A DNA stretch of 64,000 nucleotides, taken from an uncultured Duncaniella sp. GTDB taxonomy: Bacteria; Bacteroidota; Bacteroidia; Bacteroidales; Muribaculaceae. Of the stretch, positions 8,725-17,844 are shown piece after piece. Position 1 is the stretch's first letter. Every line of letters starts with the position of its first letter. The translations under genes and the position numbers were made by a program. The stretch is from positions 62,001 to 126,000 of the forward strand of contig CAJUKP010000007.1 of NCBI GenBank assembly GCA_910587165.1, in the 5' to 3' direction. The notes beneath the pieces were generated by a model. It was not told the DNA's origin. It worked only from the letters and a program-made list of their open reading frames with translations, and ran no database searches.

Positions 8725-9630
8725 ATGAAAGGAATCGTTCTGGCCGGAGGCTCCGGCACAAGGCTCTATCCCATCACCAAGGGTGTGAGCAAGCAGATGC
8801 TCCCGGTATTCGACAAGCCGATGATCTATTATCCGCTCTCGGTACTCATGCTTGCGGGCATCCGCGAGATTCTCATCATCTCCACTCCTCACGATCTTCC
8901 GGCTTTCAGGCGCCTTCTGGGTGACGGGTCGGATTATGGCGTGAGGTTCGGGTATGCCGAGCAGCCGTCGCCCGACGGTCTGGCCCAGGCTTTCATAATC
9001 GGCGAGGATTTCATAGGTGACGATTCCTGCTGTCTCGTGCTCGGCGACAATATTTTCCATGGCAACGGTTTCACCGCTCTCCTGCATGAGGCTGTGGAAA
9101 ATGCCGAGAAGGAGGGTAAGGCCACGGTGTTCGGCTACAGGGTGAGTGATCCGGAGCGCTATGGCGTGGCTGAGTTTGACAAGGATGGCCGTTGCCTTTC
9201 CATCGAGGAGAAGCCGGCCAGACCTAAGTCGAGCTACGCTGTGACCGGGCTTTATTTCTATCCCAACAAGGTGGTGGAAGTGGCCAAGGGGATCAGACCC
9301 TCCGAACGGGGGGAACTTGAGATCACCGCGGTGAACCAGCGTTTTCTCAGCGATGGCGAGCTTATGGTCAAGACTCTTGGCCGGGGCTTCGCATGGCTCG
9401 ATACGGGTACACATGATTCGCTCTCGGAGGCGTCGACCTATATTGAGGTTATCGAGAAGAGGCAGGGGCTGAAAGTGGCCTGCCTGGAGGGGATCGCTTA
9501 CCGTAAGGGGTGGATCACCCGCGAAAAGATGATGGAGATTGCCGCTCCGATGCTCAAGAATCCTTACGGACAGTATCTTATGAAGGTGATAGACGAGCTT
9601 GACCGCACCCATGATCCCAATCTCGACTGA
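8725..9630 (+). CDS. rfbA: Glucose-1-phosphate thymidylyltransferase
   Basis: First enzyme of dTDP-L-rhamnose synthesis, joining dTTP and glucose-1-phosphate. At 301 residues it has the length of the short RmlA/RfbA enzymes. The N-terminus MKGIVLAGGSGTRLYPITKG carries the nucleotide-binding signature. LVLGDNIFHG is the catalytic aspartate strand. EEKPARPKSSYAVTGLYFY and WLDTGTHDSL complete the family pattern. The other three genes of the pathway (rfbB, rfbC, rfbD) are not in the window, so this copy stands alone behind the dehydrogenase. It is closed by a strong inverted repeat. Confidence 0.95.
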   Translation: MKGIVLAGGSGTRLYPITKGVSKQMLPVFDKPMIYYPLSVLMLAGIREILIISTPHDLPAFRRLLGDGSDYGVRFGYAEQPSPDGLAQAFIIGEDFIGDDSCCLVLGDNIFHGNGFTALLHEAVENAEKEGKATVFGYRVSDPERYGVAEFDKDGRCLSIEEKPARPKSSYAVTGLYFYPNKVVEVAKGIRPSERGELEITAVNQRFLSDGELMVKTLGRGFAWLDTGTHDSLSEASTYIEVIEKRQGLKVACLEGIAYRKGWITREKMMEIAAPMLKNPYGQYLMKVIDELDRTHDPNLD

Positions 9631-9650
9631 ATCTCAGGAGGATATATAGG

Positions 9651-9704
9651 AAAAAGAGAACCGGAAGAAACAGACTTGTGACTGTTTCTTCCGGTTCTCT
9701 TTTT
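9651..9704. terminator. Strong bidirectional terminator after rfbA
   Basis: A 23-base perfect inverted repeat (9651-9673 and 9682-9704) with an eight-base loop. The arms end in A5 on the left and T5 on the right, so it can terminate transcription from either side. It separates rfbA from the convergent caspase operon. Confidence 0.85.
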
Positions 9705-9714
9705 CTGTGGATTT

Positions 9715-9738
9715 AGAGGTTGTTTTTAAACAACCTCT
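9715..9738 (-). terminator. Hairpin at the end of the seven-gene minus-strand operon
   Basis: AGAGGTTGTTT at 9715-9725 pairs perfectly with AAACAACCTCT at 9728-9738 around a two-base loop. It touches the stop codon of the transglutaminase-like gene. With the larger hairpin next to it, it probably forms the 3' boundary of that operon. Confidence 0.5.
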
Positions 9739-11228
9739 TACTGTTTCTGACGGTAGTGGTAGTCTATGCCCGGGGCATCGTTGATGTAGTTGGGCATACA
9801 CATACCGGTGCGGGCACCGATGAAGGTGGGGTCGGAAATGTAGAATGTGGAGCCGTTGAACTCGTAGGCATCCCCCTTGATCGGGGATGAGAGTCTCACC
9901 GAGGCGCTCTCGTGGCCGGGATAATTGATGAGGTGGTTTTCCACTCCGAGCACATTCCAGAGCAGGTATGTGTAGAATATAGCACGGTCCTCGCAGTCAC
10001 ATTTGGGATAGAAGAGTGTCTCCTCGAAGAAGTAGGGTTTCTCGAATCCGTGAAACTCGTCGTCGGTGGCATATTCGAATGCCCCCTGCACGAACTGCAG
10101 GAGATCGTCGACGGCCTGGCGCTCCTCTTTTCCCTCGAGCTGAGTCTTGAGCTGGCTGACGATATGGTCTCTCACGTCCTGACATACCGATGAGCGGGCG
10201 AAGTCGGCGGTGGGCATCTGGGGATAGCGGTAGAGCACCGGAAAGATAGACGCGTTCACCTCGCCAGTGATGCGGAGATCCTTGAACGACAGATCATATC
10301 TGTGGGGCACGTATGGGAGGTTGAGGCCGTTGATGCGGAGATCCATGGATATGCCGGGATCGGAGTTCTTGGGGAGCTGGCAGGTGGAGATGGTGGCGTT
10401 GGCTGTGACTGCCGGGTCATTGTCGTCCGTGCCGAAGACATAGAATTTCTTGTCGTCGATGCGGATGAACATCCTGGCATATACAGGCTGGCTGCATGGG
10501 ATGAGAAGCAGGGCGCGTCCGTGGCCGTTTATGCCGAGGCGCACACCGTAGCCCAGATTGGCGAGTATGAAATGCTTGAGCGATGTCCGCGACGAGGCGT
10601 CGGCCCCGGCATAGCGGGCGTCGATATAACTCGAGGCGAGTTCATATTTCAGATAGTCGTTGAGCCCCATCTCGGCAGATTTGCGTTCCACCTCGCGCAT
10701 GAGCACCTGTGCTTCCGGATCCTTCGCCAGTTGCCGCCATTGGGCGGCATAGTCGCTCTGGCTGTTGAGGCGCATGGCTATCTTGACATCGGTATCGGGC
10801 ATCGAGACCGGCATTTCGTAGAATCCGAATTCAAAGTCACCGCGCCCCTTTTGTGCGGGAACTTCGGGTAATGCCGGGAGCTCCGGTCTCACGGGAGCCG
10901 CCACGTCCACTGAGGGTGCGGCCGGAAGTGTCACCACAGGCACAGGATGCTCGGCGGGACGATAGTCGTCGGCAAGAGGGAGCTTGCGCGGTTTGGGCTT
11001 TGAGTCGGCTTCCTCTCCCTGGTTTTCCTCATATTCCACCCATACGCCGTCGAGAAACTTGTCGTAGCGGTCGAGTATGCCTTTGCGGAAAGAGTTGTAG
11101 TCGTCGTGGAGCCCCTTGCGGAACTCTTCGAACGACTGGCGTGGGTTGGGCCGTTCAGCCTGCTTTTGAGCGTTCGTCGTGAGCGTCATCAGGGCCAGGG
11201 ACGCTGTCAGGATGAGGCTTTTTTTCAT
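9738..11228 (-). CDS. Exported transglutaminase-like protein
   Basis: Protein of 496 residues starting with a clear signal peptide (MKKSLILTASLALMTLTTNA). It then has a helical segment and a proline-rich linker at about residues 80-125. The C-terminal part looks like a transglutaminase/papain fold. Its possible triad is Cys412 in the CDCEDRAIFYTYLL helix, His439 in NYPGHES and Asp466 in YISDPTF, in the right order and spacing. Such domains act as cysteine proteases, amidases or cross-linkers; which applies here is unknown. The ATG at 11228 is chosen because the signal peptide begins there; the upstream codons look noncoding. It is the last gene of the CHASE2/caspase operon, 159 bases behind the previous gene. 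Confidence 0.75.
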   Translation of the reverse strand: MKKSLILTASLALMTLTTNAQKQAERPNPRQSFEEFRKGLHDDYNSFRKGILDRYDKFLDGVWVEYEENQGEEADSKPKPRKLPLADDYRPAEHPVPVVTLPAAPSVDVAAPVRPELPALPEVPAQKGRGDFEFGFYEMPVSMPDTDVKIAMRLNSQSDYAAQWRQLAKDPEAQVLMREVERKSAEMGLNDYLKYELASSYIDARYAGADASSRTSLKHFILANLGYGVRLGINGHGRALLLIPCSQPVYARMFIRIDDKKFYVFGTDDNDPAVTANATISTCQLPKNSDPGISMDLRINGLNLPYVPHRYDLSFKDLRITGEVNASIFPVLYRYPQMPTADFARSSVCQDVRDHIVSQLKTQLEGKEERQAVDDLLQFVQGAFEYATDDEFHGFEKPYFFEETLFYPKCDCEDRAIFYTYLLWNVLGVENHLINYPGHESASVRLSSPIKGDAYEFNGSTFYISDPTFIGARTGMCMPNYINDAPGIDYHYRQKQ

Positions 11229-11321
11229 GGATGCAAGTGCTTTTTTGTCAAACTTTATGCTGCGGCACGTGGCCGTCCGGTCGTAGAGTGCTGTGAATGT
11301 GATGCGTGAGCCTCCGGCCAT

Positions 11322-11363
11322 CCCTATCCCCGGGCCGTGGTCAGGGTCGGTCCGGGGATAGGG
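11322..11363 (-). other. Intercistronic hairpin between the coiled-coil and transglutaminase genes
   Basis: CCCTATCCCCGG (11322-11333) and CCGGGGATAGGG (11352-11363) form a perfect 12-base stem with an 18-base loop. There is no run of T after it on the minus strand, so it does not look like a standard terminator. It sits in the only long gap (159 bases) of the operon and could act as an mRNA processing or stability element, or weaken expression of the last gene. Confidence 0.45.
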
Positions 11364-11387
11364 GACGGTGAGTCTATGGGATGATGA

Positions 11388-12050
11388 TTACTTCTCGCCG
11401 CGCACGAAGGCTGATATTCTCTCGGCCTGTTTCTGGGCCGCCTCGCTCTCCTTGAGGGCATTCTCGAGGCTGCGGAGACGGGCCTTGGTGGCTGAATTCT
11501 CGTTGAGCACGAAGAAGGTCTGCACCTCGTAGATGCCGTTGCCATTTTCGCGGATTATCGAGAAGCTCTCGGTGAGCTCGCCTTTGATATCTTTCTGCAC
11601 CTCACGCTCGAAGGCACTGTAGAAGTGCTCGAACTCACTCTCGCTCATCGAGCCGTCGGCGGTGACATCGGTGAGCATACGGCCACGCATCTCACTGTAT
11701 TCCTGCACGTAGGTTATCGCGGCGTTTGTGGCTGCCATCTGTTTGCCCACGTTCTTCGACTTGACTTTGGTGGCTATTCCGACCACTTCACGGGCATCGG
11801 CTCCGCCTTCGTCGAGTTTCTCGTAGTGGCGCATGAGCATACTTTCGAGTGTACGGGTGGAGCCGAGCACTTTCCAGCCCTCTTTCTCGAACTGTTTGAG
11901 CACTTTCTTGCTCTCTTTCTTATTCTCTTTCACGCGTTCCTTGCGCTCCTTCTCAGCGCGTTTTGCGGCTTTCTTGTCATTGTTGTCGGCCATTGCGGTC
12001 GCCGGAATCAGGAGGCACACTGCCACCAGAAGCATAAGAATCTTTTTCAT
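11388..12050 (-). CDS. Exported coiled-coil protein of unknown function
   Basis: Protein of 220 residues with a signal peptide (MKKILMLLVAVCLLIPATAMA). A highly charged lysine/glutamate-rich helix follows (residues 25-60), with further helical segments. The C-terminal ~40 residues again look coiled-coil. No catalytic motif is visible and I do not recognise a named family. It lies 33 bases behind the DUF4384 gene and 159 bases before the transglutaminase-like gene, in the middle of the exported caspase operon. A structural or scaffolding part in the periplasm is plausible but inferred only from composition and context. Confidence 0.7.
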   Translation of the reverse strand: MKKILMLLVAVCLLIPATAMADNNDKKAAKRAEKERKERVKENKKESKKVLKQFEKEGWKVLGSTRTLESMLMRHYEKLDEGGADAREVVGIATKVKSKNVGKQMAATNAAITYVQEYSEMRGRMLTDVTADGSMSESEFEHFYSAFEREVQKDIKGELTESFSIIRENGNGIYEVQTFFVLNENSATKARLRSLENALKESEAAQKQAERISAFVRGEK

Positions 12051-12083
12051 AATAGCTGGGGGTTTGTTATTGTTTCAGTTGGT

Positions 12084-12962
12084 TCATTCTTTTGTTATCT
12101 CGAGATTGATGATTTTCACACCCATCTTCGTGTCGTTGCGCCTGGATTTGGACAGCCATTTCGCGAAGGCTTCGGACGACAGTGAGCGCGGGGCGCCGTC
12201 GGAACTGCGGCTGTCGGCGGTGAGGCTGAACGGATTGGGTGAGAACACCACGTAGAGCGAATTGCGCTCGACGCTCTCGGTGGACAGCATGATCTCGTCG
12301 ACGGGACCGTGGTCGCGGTCGGCCTTTGCAGGGTCGAAGAACACGTATTCCTTGCCACGCTTCACCTTCACCTCTCCGCGCGATGCGTCCTGATAGGGGA
12401 GGAGGGCATAGACATTTGTCCTGTCGTCGGCGAGAAAGCAGGCTATGTAGCCGTCGGAAGGGGCACGGAAATAGAGATACATATCGTCGCCGGAGCGGAA
12501 ACGGGTGTCGGAATGCCGGGTGGTGGTGCCGTTGCGCAGCGCGAGGACCTCGAATTGGGCGGCCTCGTTGGAGATCTCCCTCGCGGTGCCTGTGACAGTG
12601 CATTTCACCACGTAGCATCCCTCGTTGTCAAGGCTGTACTCGAACTTGGGTTCGCCGACATCGGCGATCCATTCCCCTTTGACTGAGGTGAGGCTGAGAG
12701 ATGAGTAGTAGGTGGACTGCTCGCGGTCGGTCATGGTCTCATGCTGGAAAGTGTCGTCGCTCACAAGCATACCGAATTCCTTGGCGAGAGCCTGCACCCT
12801 CGCACCCTGCAGTGCCTGTGCGCGGCATTGCTCTCTTGTCTCGTTCCTGTCACCGAGATATGTGAATTCACCGCGCACGGTCTTCACTCCGGCTGCCCCG
12901 CCTGTGAGGGCGGAGACAATCAGGAGTGTGATGGCTGCGATGAGGTGGCGTGGTGTCGTCAT
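12084..12962 (-). CDS. Exported DUF4384 domain protein
   Basis: Protein of 292 residues with an N-terminal signal peptide (hydrophobic residues 8-24). The first half contains a helix of the type AQALQGARVQALAKEFG, as in LPP20/FlgT-like exported domains. The second half matches DUF4384: DDMYLYFRAPSDGYIACFL, then TNVYALLPYQ and KGKEYVFF-like strands, a beta-rich domain that recurs beside bacterial caspases and serine/threonine kinases. The biochemical role of DUF4384 is unknown. The gene follows the caspase gene after only two bases, so tight co-expression is likely. The DUF assignment is by eye. Confidence 0.78.
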   Translation of the reverse strand: MTTPRHLIAAITLLIVSALTGGAAGVKTVRGEFTYLGDRNETREQCRAQALQGARVQALAKEFGMLVSDDTFQHETMTDREQSTYYSSLSLTSVKGEWIADVGEPKFEYSLDNEGCYVVKCTVTGTAREISNEAAQFEVLALRNGTTTRHSDTRFRSGDDMYLYFRAPSDGYIACFLADDRTNVYALLPYQDASRGEVKVKRGKEYVFFDPAKADRDHGPVDEIMLSTESVERNSLYVVFSPNPFSLTADSRSSDGAPRSLSSEAFAKWLSKSRRNDTKMGVKIINLEITKE

Positions 12963-12964
12963 GG

Positions 12965-15655
12965 TCAGTCTACAAGTTTTTTCTTGTGCCAGATACCGGT
13001 CATCTCACCCGAGGTGTTGGCCTGCGGGGTCTGAGGCTTTGCGTTGATGATGGTCGATTGGCGTTTCACATTTTCTGTCACGTATTCCGAGAGTTCCTTG
13101 AGGGTCACGTTGCCTTTTGTCTCCTGCAGTTTCTTGAGCAGGTAGTAGGTGAAGAGTCCGTGGTTTTTCTCCCGGTAGGGCAGGGCTGTCTCCTGTGCGG
13201 ATGCGGCGGTGAGCGAGAACATATTTCCCCTTGGCGCGGCATCCTTGTGTTTGATCACAACGCTGCGGGTCTTGTTGAGCATCTGGCCGTCGCGCTGTCC
13301 GCCGCTGAAGCAGGCATCCATGAACACCATCACCGAACGCGCTCCCATTGAGCTGAGATCGGCATACATACCGTCGAGCGGGATGCAGGTCTCCGGCACA
13401 AGCGCGTCGCCGTCCGTGGGGAGCAGCAGCGCACTCTTGGTGGCGTCGTCAGGCAGGCCGTGGCCGGCATAATAGAATATCACGTCGGCTTTGCCGTCCA
13501 TGGCCTGCGATATGTTGCGTATGTCGGCCATGGCCCTTTTCATCTGGCCGCTTGTGGCGTTGCGGTAGATGCGTATGTTCTCCTTGGGCAGACCGAGGGT
13601 GAGGTTGCAGTAACGGCTGAAGGCCTCACCGTCGTTGAGGGCCGACTCGACGTCGGCGGCGGTGGAGTATTTCTCGTTGGCAATGATCACGGCGAATGTC
13701 GATTCGGATTTCTTTCCTGTCGAGGGGATGTTGCGGTCAACATCGCTCTGTGCGGTGATGACTATCTCATCAGACTTGCCGGCGCCTGCCGATGCAGCAG
13801 GGGTCTTCACCACGTTGCTGTTGGCATCGGCCAGGATCTTGTCAAAGTCGATGTTTATGCGGGTCTGGGCATATTCCTTGTTCTTGGAGTTGTCGAAGGT
13901 ATAGCTTTTGCCGTAGGATGTGACGAAGGTGATTCCGGCTATGTAGACCTGGTCGTCGTTGATGTAATAGCTGGGGTTGTGTATCTTCATCGTCTCCCAG
14001 TTGGCCTTGAATATCTCCGCCTCGCCGTTGGCCAGGGGCACGGGGAGGAAGATGGGGCCGAAGTTCGACTCGATCAGATAGCTCTCGGATCCGGTGTCGT
14101 AGGGTTTGAGCTTGAAGTCGGAGGGACGGAGCTGGCGGGTGTAGAGTGTGAGATACTCTTTCTCGGCATCCTTGACGAGACGGTCGTATTCATGGCGTAT
14201 GGTCATGTCGTTGACGCGCGATGAATAGATGTCGTCTTTCTCGAACTCACCTTTGCCCACCCATTTGGCCAGACGTTTCTCCACATAGCTTTTGGCGAAA
14301 TCGGAGTAGATGGGCACTTCGCCGCCGATGGCCTTGTTCTTGGTGTCCTGGGCCACGAAGTTGGGCTTGTTGCTCTCGTTGTATGTCACCTCCGACGGGA
14401 GGTCTTTCTCACCCACCGGGGCTTGTCCGAGGGCTTTGATGCGTGTGTTGGCGGCCTCGAACTTCTCCATATTGCCAACGCATCCGTAGCTCACGGCAAG
14501 GGCCTTCAGGAATTTCATGTTGAGCGGGTCGTTGGCCAGCACTTCCTCTATCTTCATGGTGGCCGCCTCGAAGTATGAGTCGCACTGGCGGCGGAATTTC
14601 TTCTGCTCCTTCTCATCGGTCTCGAATATCACCTTGTTGTAGTAGTTGACTCCGAGGTTGTAGTAGCAGAGGGCCATTCGCTTGGCTATGTTCAGGTTGT
14701 TGGGCTTCAGCTCGTCGAGTATCGAGTAGGTCTGCAGCGCCTGCTGATATTCCCGGCGGTCTTCCTGGAGTTTAGCCTGTATCATCAGGAGCTGCTCGTC
14801 GCCCGGGCGGAAGAACATGGCTTTGTCGATGAAAGCCTGCAGCATCTCGGCCCTGCCTCCGTCCATGCACGACTGCATGGCTATGAGCAGGAAGTTGTAG
14901 TTGGACGGGTATTTCTCTATGGCCTCGGTCATGGCCGCTATGGCCTTGTTGTAGTCGCCTGTGTTCATGCAGGCCTGTCCGAGGAAGATGTATATCTGCT
15001 CGCGCGAGCGCTCCTCGCCAGTGGCCAGATATTCGTCGAAGTATTTTATCGCCTGGGAGTATTCCTTGGCATTATAGGCCGACGAGGCGGCGCAGTAGAC
15101 TATGGCCGGATAGGCCGACTGATTGCCGGGGAATGTCTGCCCCTTGAAGGTGTCCATCAGGCGGGTGTCCACGACCGCGCGGGCGAAGGAGTTCATCCGG
15201 TCGTTGTCTCCTGCTCCCGAATAGAAGAAGGCTCCTTCGAGCAGGTCGCGGTTGATGTCGCGGAGTATGTTGCGGCAACGGTCCTGCTCCTCCGGGTCGG
15301 ATTTGGCGAGTCCGTAGCCTTTCAGAGCGGCCTCGTAGCAGTTCATCGCGGTGGGGTAGAGCGCATTTTCGGCCTCACCCTCCATTTTCTGCCATTTCAG
15401 GTGCTTGTAGAGAGTGGTGGCGCGGTCGACTGCCGCGAGCATCTCGGCGTGGCGGAGCGAATCGGCGTTGACGAGTGGTCCGGGGTTCATCATATCCCCG
15501 GACGGGTTCAGCAATCCCCCTCCCATAGATTCATTGTTGTCTATGAGCAGGGGAGCCGCCTCGTCGGGGGAGGCGGGCAGGGACAATTGCCCTGCCGCTC
15601 CTCCGGCGACGAGAAGTGATAAGATAAGTGTTAAGGTCGTGTTACGGTTTTTCAT
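12965..15655 (-). CDS. Exported TPR protein with C-terminal caspase (peptidase C14) domain
   Basis: Protein of 896 residues. A signal peptide (residues 1-22, cleavage near AAG-Q) is followed by a long helical region, about residues 60-410, with tetratricopeptide-like pairs such as YIFLGQACMNTGDYNKAIAA. A middle beta-rich part comes next. The C-terminal caspase-like domain (about 652-880) starts with FAVIIANEKY. The catalytic dyad is intact: His732 in VIFYYAGHG and Cys782 in VMVFMDACFSGG. Bacterial caspases usually cut after arginine, lysine or aspartate and are mostly cytoplasmic; the signal peptide here predicts a periplasmic or surface location. It is the largest enzyme of the seven-gene operon. 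Its substrate and trigger are unknown. Confidence 0.9.
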   Translation of the reverse strand: MKNRNTTLTLILSLLVAGGAAGQLSLPASPDEAAPLLIDNNESMGGGLLNPSGDMMNPGPLVNADSLRHAEMLAAVDRATTLYKHLKWQKMEGEAENALYPTAMNCYEAALKGYGLAKSDPEEQDRCRNILRDINRDLLEGAFFYSGAGDNDRMNSFARAVVDTRLMDTFKGQTFPGNQSAYPAIVYCAASSAYNAKEYSQAIKYFDEYLATGEERSREQIYIFLGQACMNTGDYNKAIAAMTEAIEKYPSNYNFLLIAMQSCMDGGRAEMLQAFIDKAMFFRPGDEQLLMIQAKLQEDRREYQQALQTYSILDELKPNNLNIAKRMALCYYNLGVNYYNKVIFETDEKEQKKFRRQCDSYFEAATMKIEEVLANDPLNMKFLKALAVSYGCVGNMEKFEAANTRIKALGQAPVGEKDLPSEVTYNESNKPNFVAQDTKNKAIGGEVPIYSDFAKSYVEKRLAKWVGKGEFEKDDIYSSRVNDMTIRHEYDRLVKDAEKEYLTLYTRQLRPSDFKLKPYDTGSESYLIESNFGPIFLPVPLANGEAEIFKANWETMKIHNPSYYINDDQVYIAGITFVTSYGKSYTFDNSKNKEYAQTRINIDFDKILADANSNVVKTPAASAGAGKSDEIVITAQSDVDRNIPSTGKKSESTFAVIIANEKYSTAADVESALNDGEAFSRYCNLTLGLPKENIRIYRNATSGQMKRAMADIRNISQAMDGKADVIFYYAGHGLPDDATKSALLLPTDGDALVPETCIPLDGMYADLSSMGARSVMVFMDACFSGGQRDGQMLNKTRSVVIKHKDAAPRGNMFSLTAASAQETALPYREKNHGLFTYYLLKKLQETKGNVTLKELSEYVTENVKRQSTIINAKPQTPQANTSGEMTGIWHKKKLVD

Positions 15656-15670
15656 AAGTTTAAAGAGAAA

Positions 15671-17776
15671 TTAGAAAGCATCCACGAATGTGAACTCCGT
15701 GGTGATACGGCGGAACTGACCACCTTTCTCCTCGGCCACGTCGATGAAGAAGTCGTGGGTGGTGTCCATGTCCTTGAGGTTGGCCACATTCTTCTCGAGG
15801 AAGTCTTTCACACCCATTGCGCGCATGAAAGCGAGCTGCTCGTTCTGCTTGATGCCGTCGCTTGCGGTCACGCTGATGTTTGTGAGCTGGCTGTTCTTGT
15901 AGACGGGCTCGTTCTCAAAGTCGCCGTAGGTGCCGTCGTAGGGGATTCCGCGGACGATGGGGGCGGCATCGGCTGTGCCGTAGATTTTCATCCTGAGCTG
16001 CTTGCCCTGGCGGATGTATTGCGAGAAGTCGTTCTCGAACGCCTCCTTGACGATCGAGAGCATCGACGATGCGGCTCCCGATTCGGCGACATGATACTTG
16101 CCGGGGGCGAAATCCTCGGTCACGGAGAAATCGGGATCGACCTCGTAGGAGAATTTCACAATATAGTTGAGTATCTTGTCGCCGGCGGCGTTGTAGGCGG
16201 CCTCGACGCGGGAGTCGACGGTGATGTTGGTATGGTCGGAGATGACGTTGCGCATCTTGGCCTCCTCATATACCTTCTGTCTGATTTCCTGGAGTTTCAG
16301 CTCCTCCATCTGCTGTTGCTGGATGATCTCGAGCGACACGACGTTGTCATCGCCATCCATGAAGTTGAGTGGCACACGGTCGAGGTTGTCGTAGATGTAG
16401 GTCTGTCCGTTCTCGGAGTTGTAGACCTTGGCATATATGAGCTCGAAGTTATCGTCGGCCATCACACCATATTTGGCGTCGGAGAATTTGAGGGCGTTTG
16501 CGGTCTTGAACGATGCGAGGTCGGTCTCGGGCACGGGGAGGCCGATCGAGGGCATATTGTCGAAGTCGATGGCGAGGATTCCGTTGCCACGGTCATATTT
16601 TCCGAGCGCGATCTCGGCAGCGGCCACGGGGTCGCCCGCGAGATTTGTCGAGATCTCTTCCTCGAAGAGCTTGCGCATCTTTGCGCGCGATTCGTCGGTG
16701 ACACGTTCGCGGTAGGCTTCCATGGTCTCGCCCGGCATCATCTTGAGCCATTCGTTCATCTTCTCGTTCACCTGATCGGCGATGAGTTTGCCGTAGTAGG
16801 GTTCGAGTTTTGTCATCCGTCGTGCATTGACCATATCTTTCGATGTGAATGCGAGGATGGTGTTGTTGCGTGCGTCGTTGAGGAATGTGAGGAATGTGAT
16901 GTCACCCTCGTCGATTTTCACGAAGTCGACATCGTTGTCCTTCACGAGATTGATCACGGCGATTATCTCGGGCGAGGTTGCGACGGAGATATATTTTCCG
17001 TCGAGGTTGTAGTCACATGATATGCCCTGTCCGAGATCGTCGATGGTTTTCTTGATCACGAAGTTGCGGGTGTCGTAGATGCTGAGCACACCGTCGGCTG
17101 TCAGCACTGCCATCTCCGTGTTCTCGCGGTTGAAGGCCATGGAGTTCACTTTCACGCCGAAGTCCCACTCCTTGCGCACGTTCTTGTCGGCGTAGTTGAT
17201 CACGGCCACGCGTGTGCTGTCGGTTATGGCCAGGAAGTAGGCGTTGGAACTGAACACCATCTCGTTGGCCTCGAAGGGGAGATCCATGCGGTCGACCACC
17301 TCATATTTCTTAGGCTCGATGATGTTGAGCCCTGTGCTTGAGGCTATGACTATGTTGCGGGCGTCGGGGGTGAAGGTGGCGGCTGTGGGGTTGCCTATCT
17401 TCTTGTTCTTGAACTTGTGGAGCTCGTTGTCGGGGAGTCTGAAATCATAGACTATGGCCTGGTTCTCTTTCTTGCCTCTTATGACGGCCACATAGTTGGA
17501 GCATGAGGGGGAGAGATCGACGTGCTTGATGGTCTTCTTGTCGACATCGAAGTATCTGGAGCCCTGCACGGTGGAGACATTGTTGTCAAACACGCTGAAG
17601 AACGCGCTCGAATATTTGAGCAGTTTGTTGGGAGTCCTCTTCTGCGGGAAATTGTAGGTCAGTTTCGCTTGTCTGGTCTCGTGGAGAGCTGCCTCTTCGG
17701 AGGCTGTCGTGGCTATGCCGGTGCCGGCGATGGCACACAATGACACGGCGGTCAGGGATTTGGATAGGAGGTGCAT
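15671..17776 (-). CDS. Exported WD40-like beta-propeller protein with OmpA-like C-terminus
   Basis: Protein of 701 residues with a signal peptide at its N-terminus. Residues about 75-330 contain repeated four-stranded blade motifs. Examples are VAVIRGKKENQAIVYDFRL, TFTPDARNIVIASSTGLNI and MAVLTADGVLSIYDTRNF, typical of WD40/YVTN-like propellers that bind partner proteins. A charged helical region follows. The last ~140 residues (LRMKIYGTADAAP, then NEQLAFMRAMGVKDFLEKNV and RRITTEFTF) resemble a diverged OmpA/MotB peptidoglycan-associating domain, which would place the protein at the cell wall. It lies 15 bases before the caspase gene in the transcript. The OmpA-like reading is tentative. Confidence 0.75.
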   Translation of the reverse strand: MHLLSKSLTAVSLCAIAGTGIATTASEEAALHETRQAKLTYNFPQKRTPNKLLKYSSAFFSVFDNNVSTVQGSRYFDVDKKTIKHVDLSPSCSNYVAVIRGKKENQAIVYDFRLPDNELHKFKNKKIGNPTAATFTPDARNIVIASSTGLNIIEPKKYEVVDRMDLPFEANEMVFSSNAYFLAITDSTRVAVINYADKNVRKEWDFGVKVNSMAFNRENTEMAVLTADGVLSIYDTRNFVIKKTIDDLGQGISCDYNLDGKYISVATSPEIIAVINLVKDNDVDFVKIDEGDITFLTFLNDARNNTILAFTSKDMVNARRMTKLEPYYGKLIADQVNEKMNEWLKMMPGETMEAYRERVTDESRAKMRKLFEEEISTNLAGDPVAAAEIALGKYDRGNGILAIDFDNMPSIGLPVPETDLASFKTANALKFSDAKYGVMADDNFELIYAKVYNSENGQTYIYDNLDRVPLNFMDGDDNVVSLEIIQQQQMEELKLQEIRQKVYEEAKMRNVISDHTNITVDSRVEAAYNAAGDKILNYIVKFSYEVDPDFSVTEDFAPGKYHVAESGAASSMLSIVKEAFENDFSQYIRQGKQLRMKIYGTADAAPIVRGIPYDGTYGDFENEPVYKNSQLTNISVTASDGIKQNEQLAFMRAMGVKDFLEKNVANLKDMDTTHDFFIDVAEEKGGQFRRITTEFTFVDAF

Positions 17777-17844
17777 TGTTCTATGTGATGATTGATTTGT
17801 TTCGGTTAGGATAAGTGTGCGGATAGCCGGAGAGGGGAGCTTTG

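Noticed and set aside
13460..14224. Long plus-strand open frame opposite the caspase gene (also 15755-17020 opposite the propeller gene)
   Set aside because: These are mirror frames of strongly coding minus-strand genes in G+C-rich DNA; the translated products are valine/glycine-rich without domains.
12965..15655. Assigning the caspase operon to phage defence
   Set aside because: No nucleotide-sensing, STAND or effector partner typical of defence caspases is present, and the proteins are exported; defence remains possible but unsupported.
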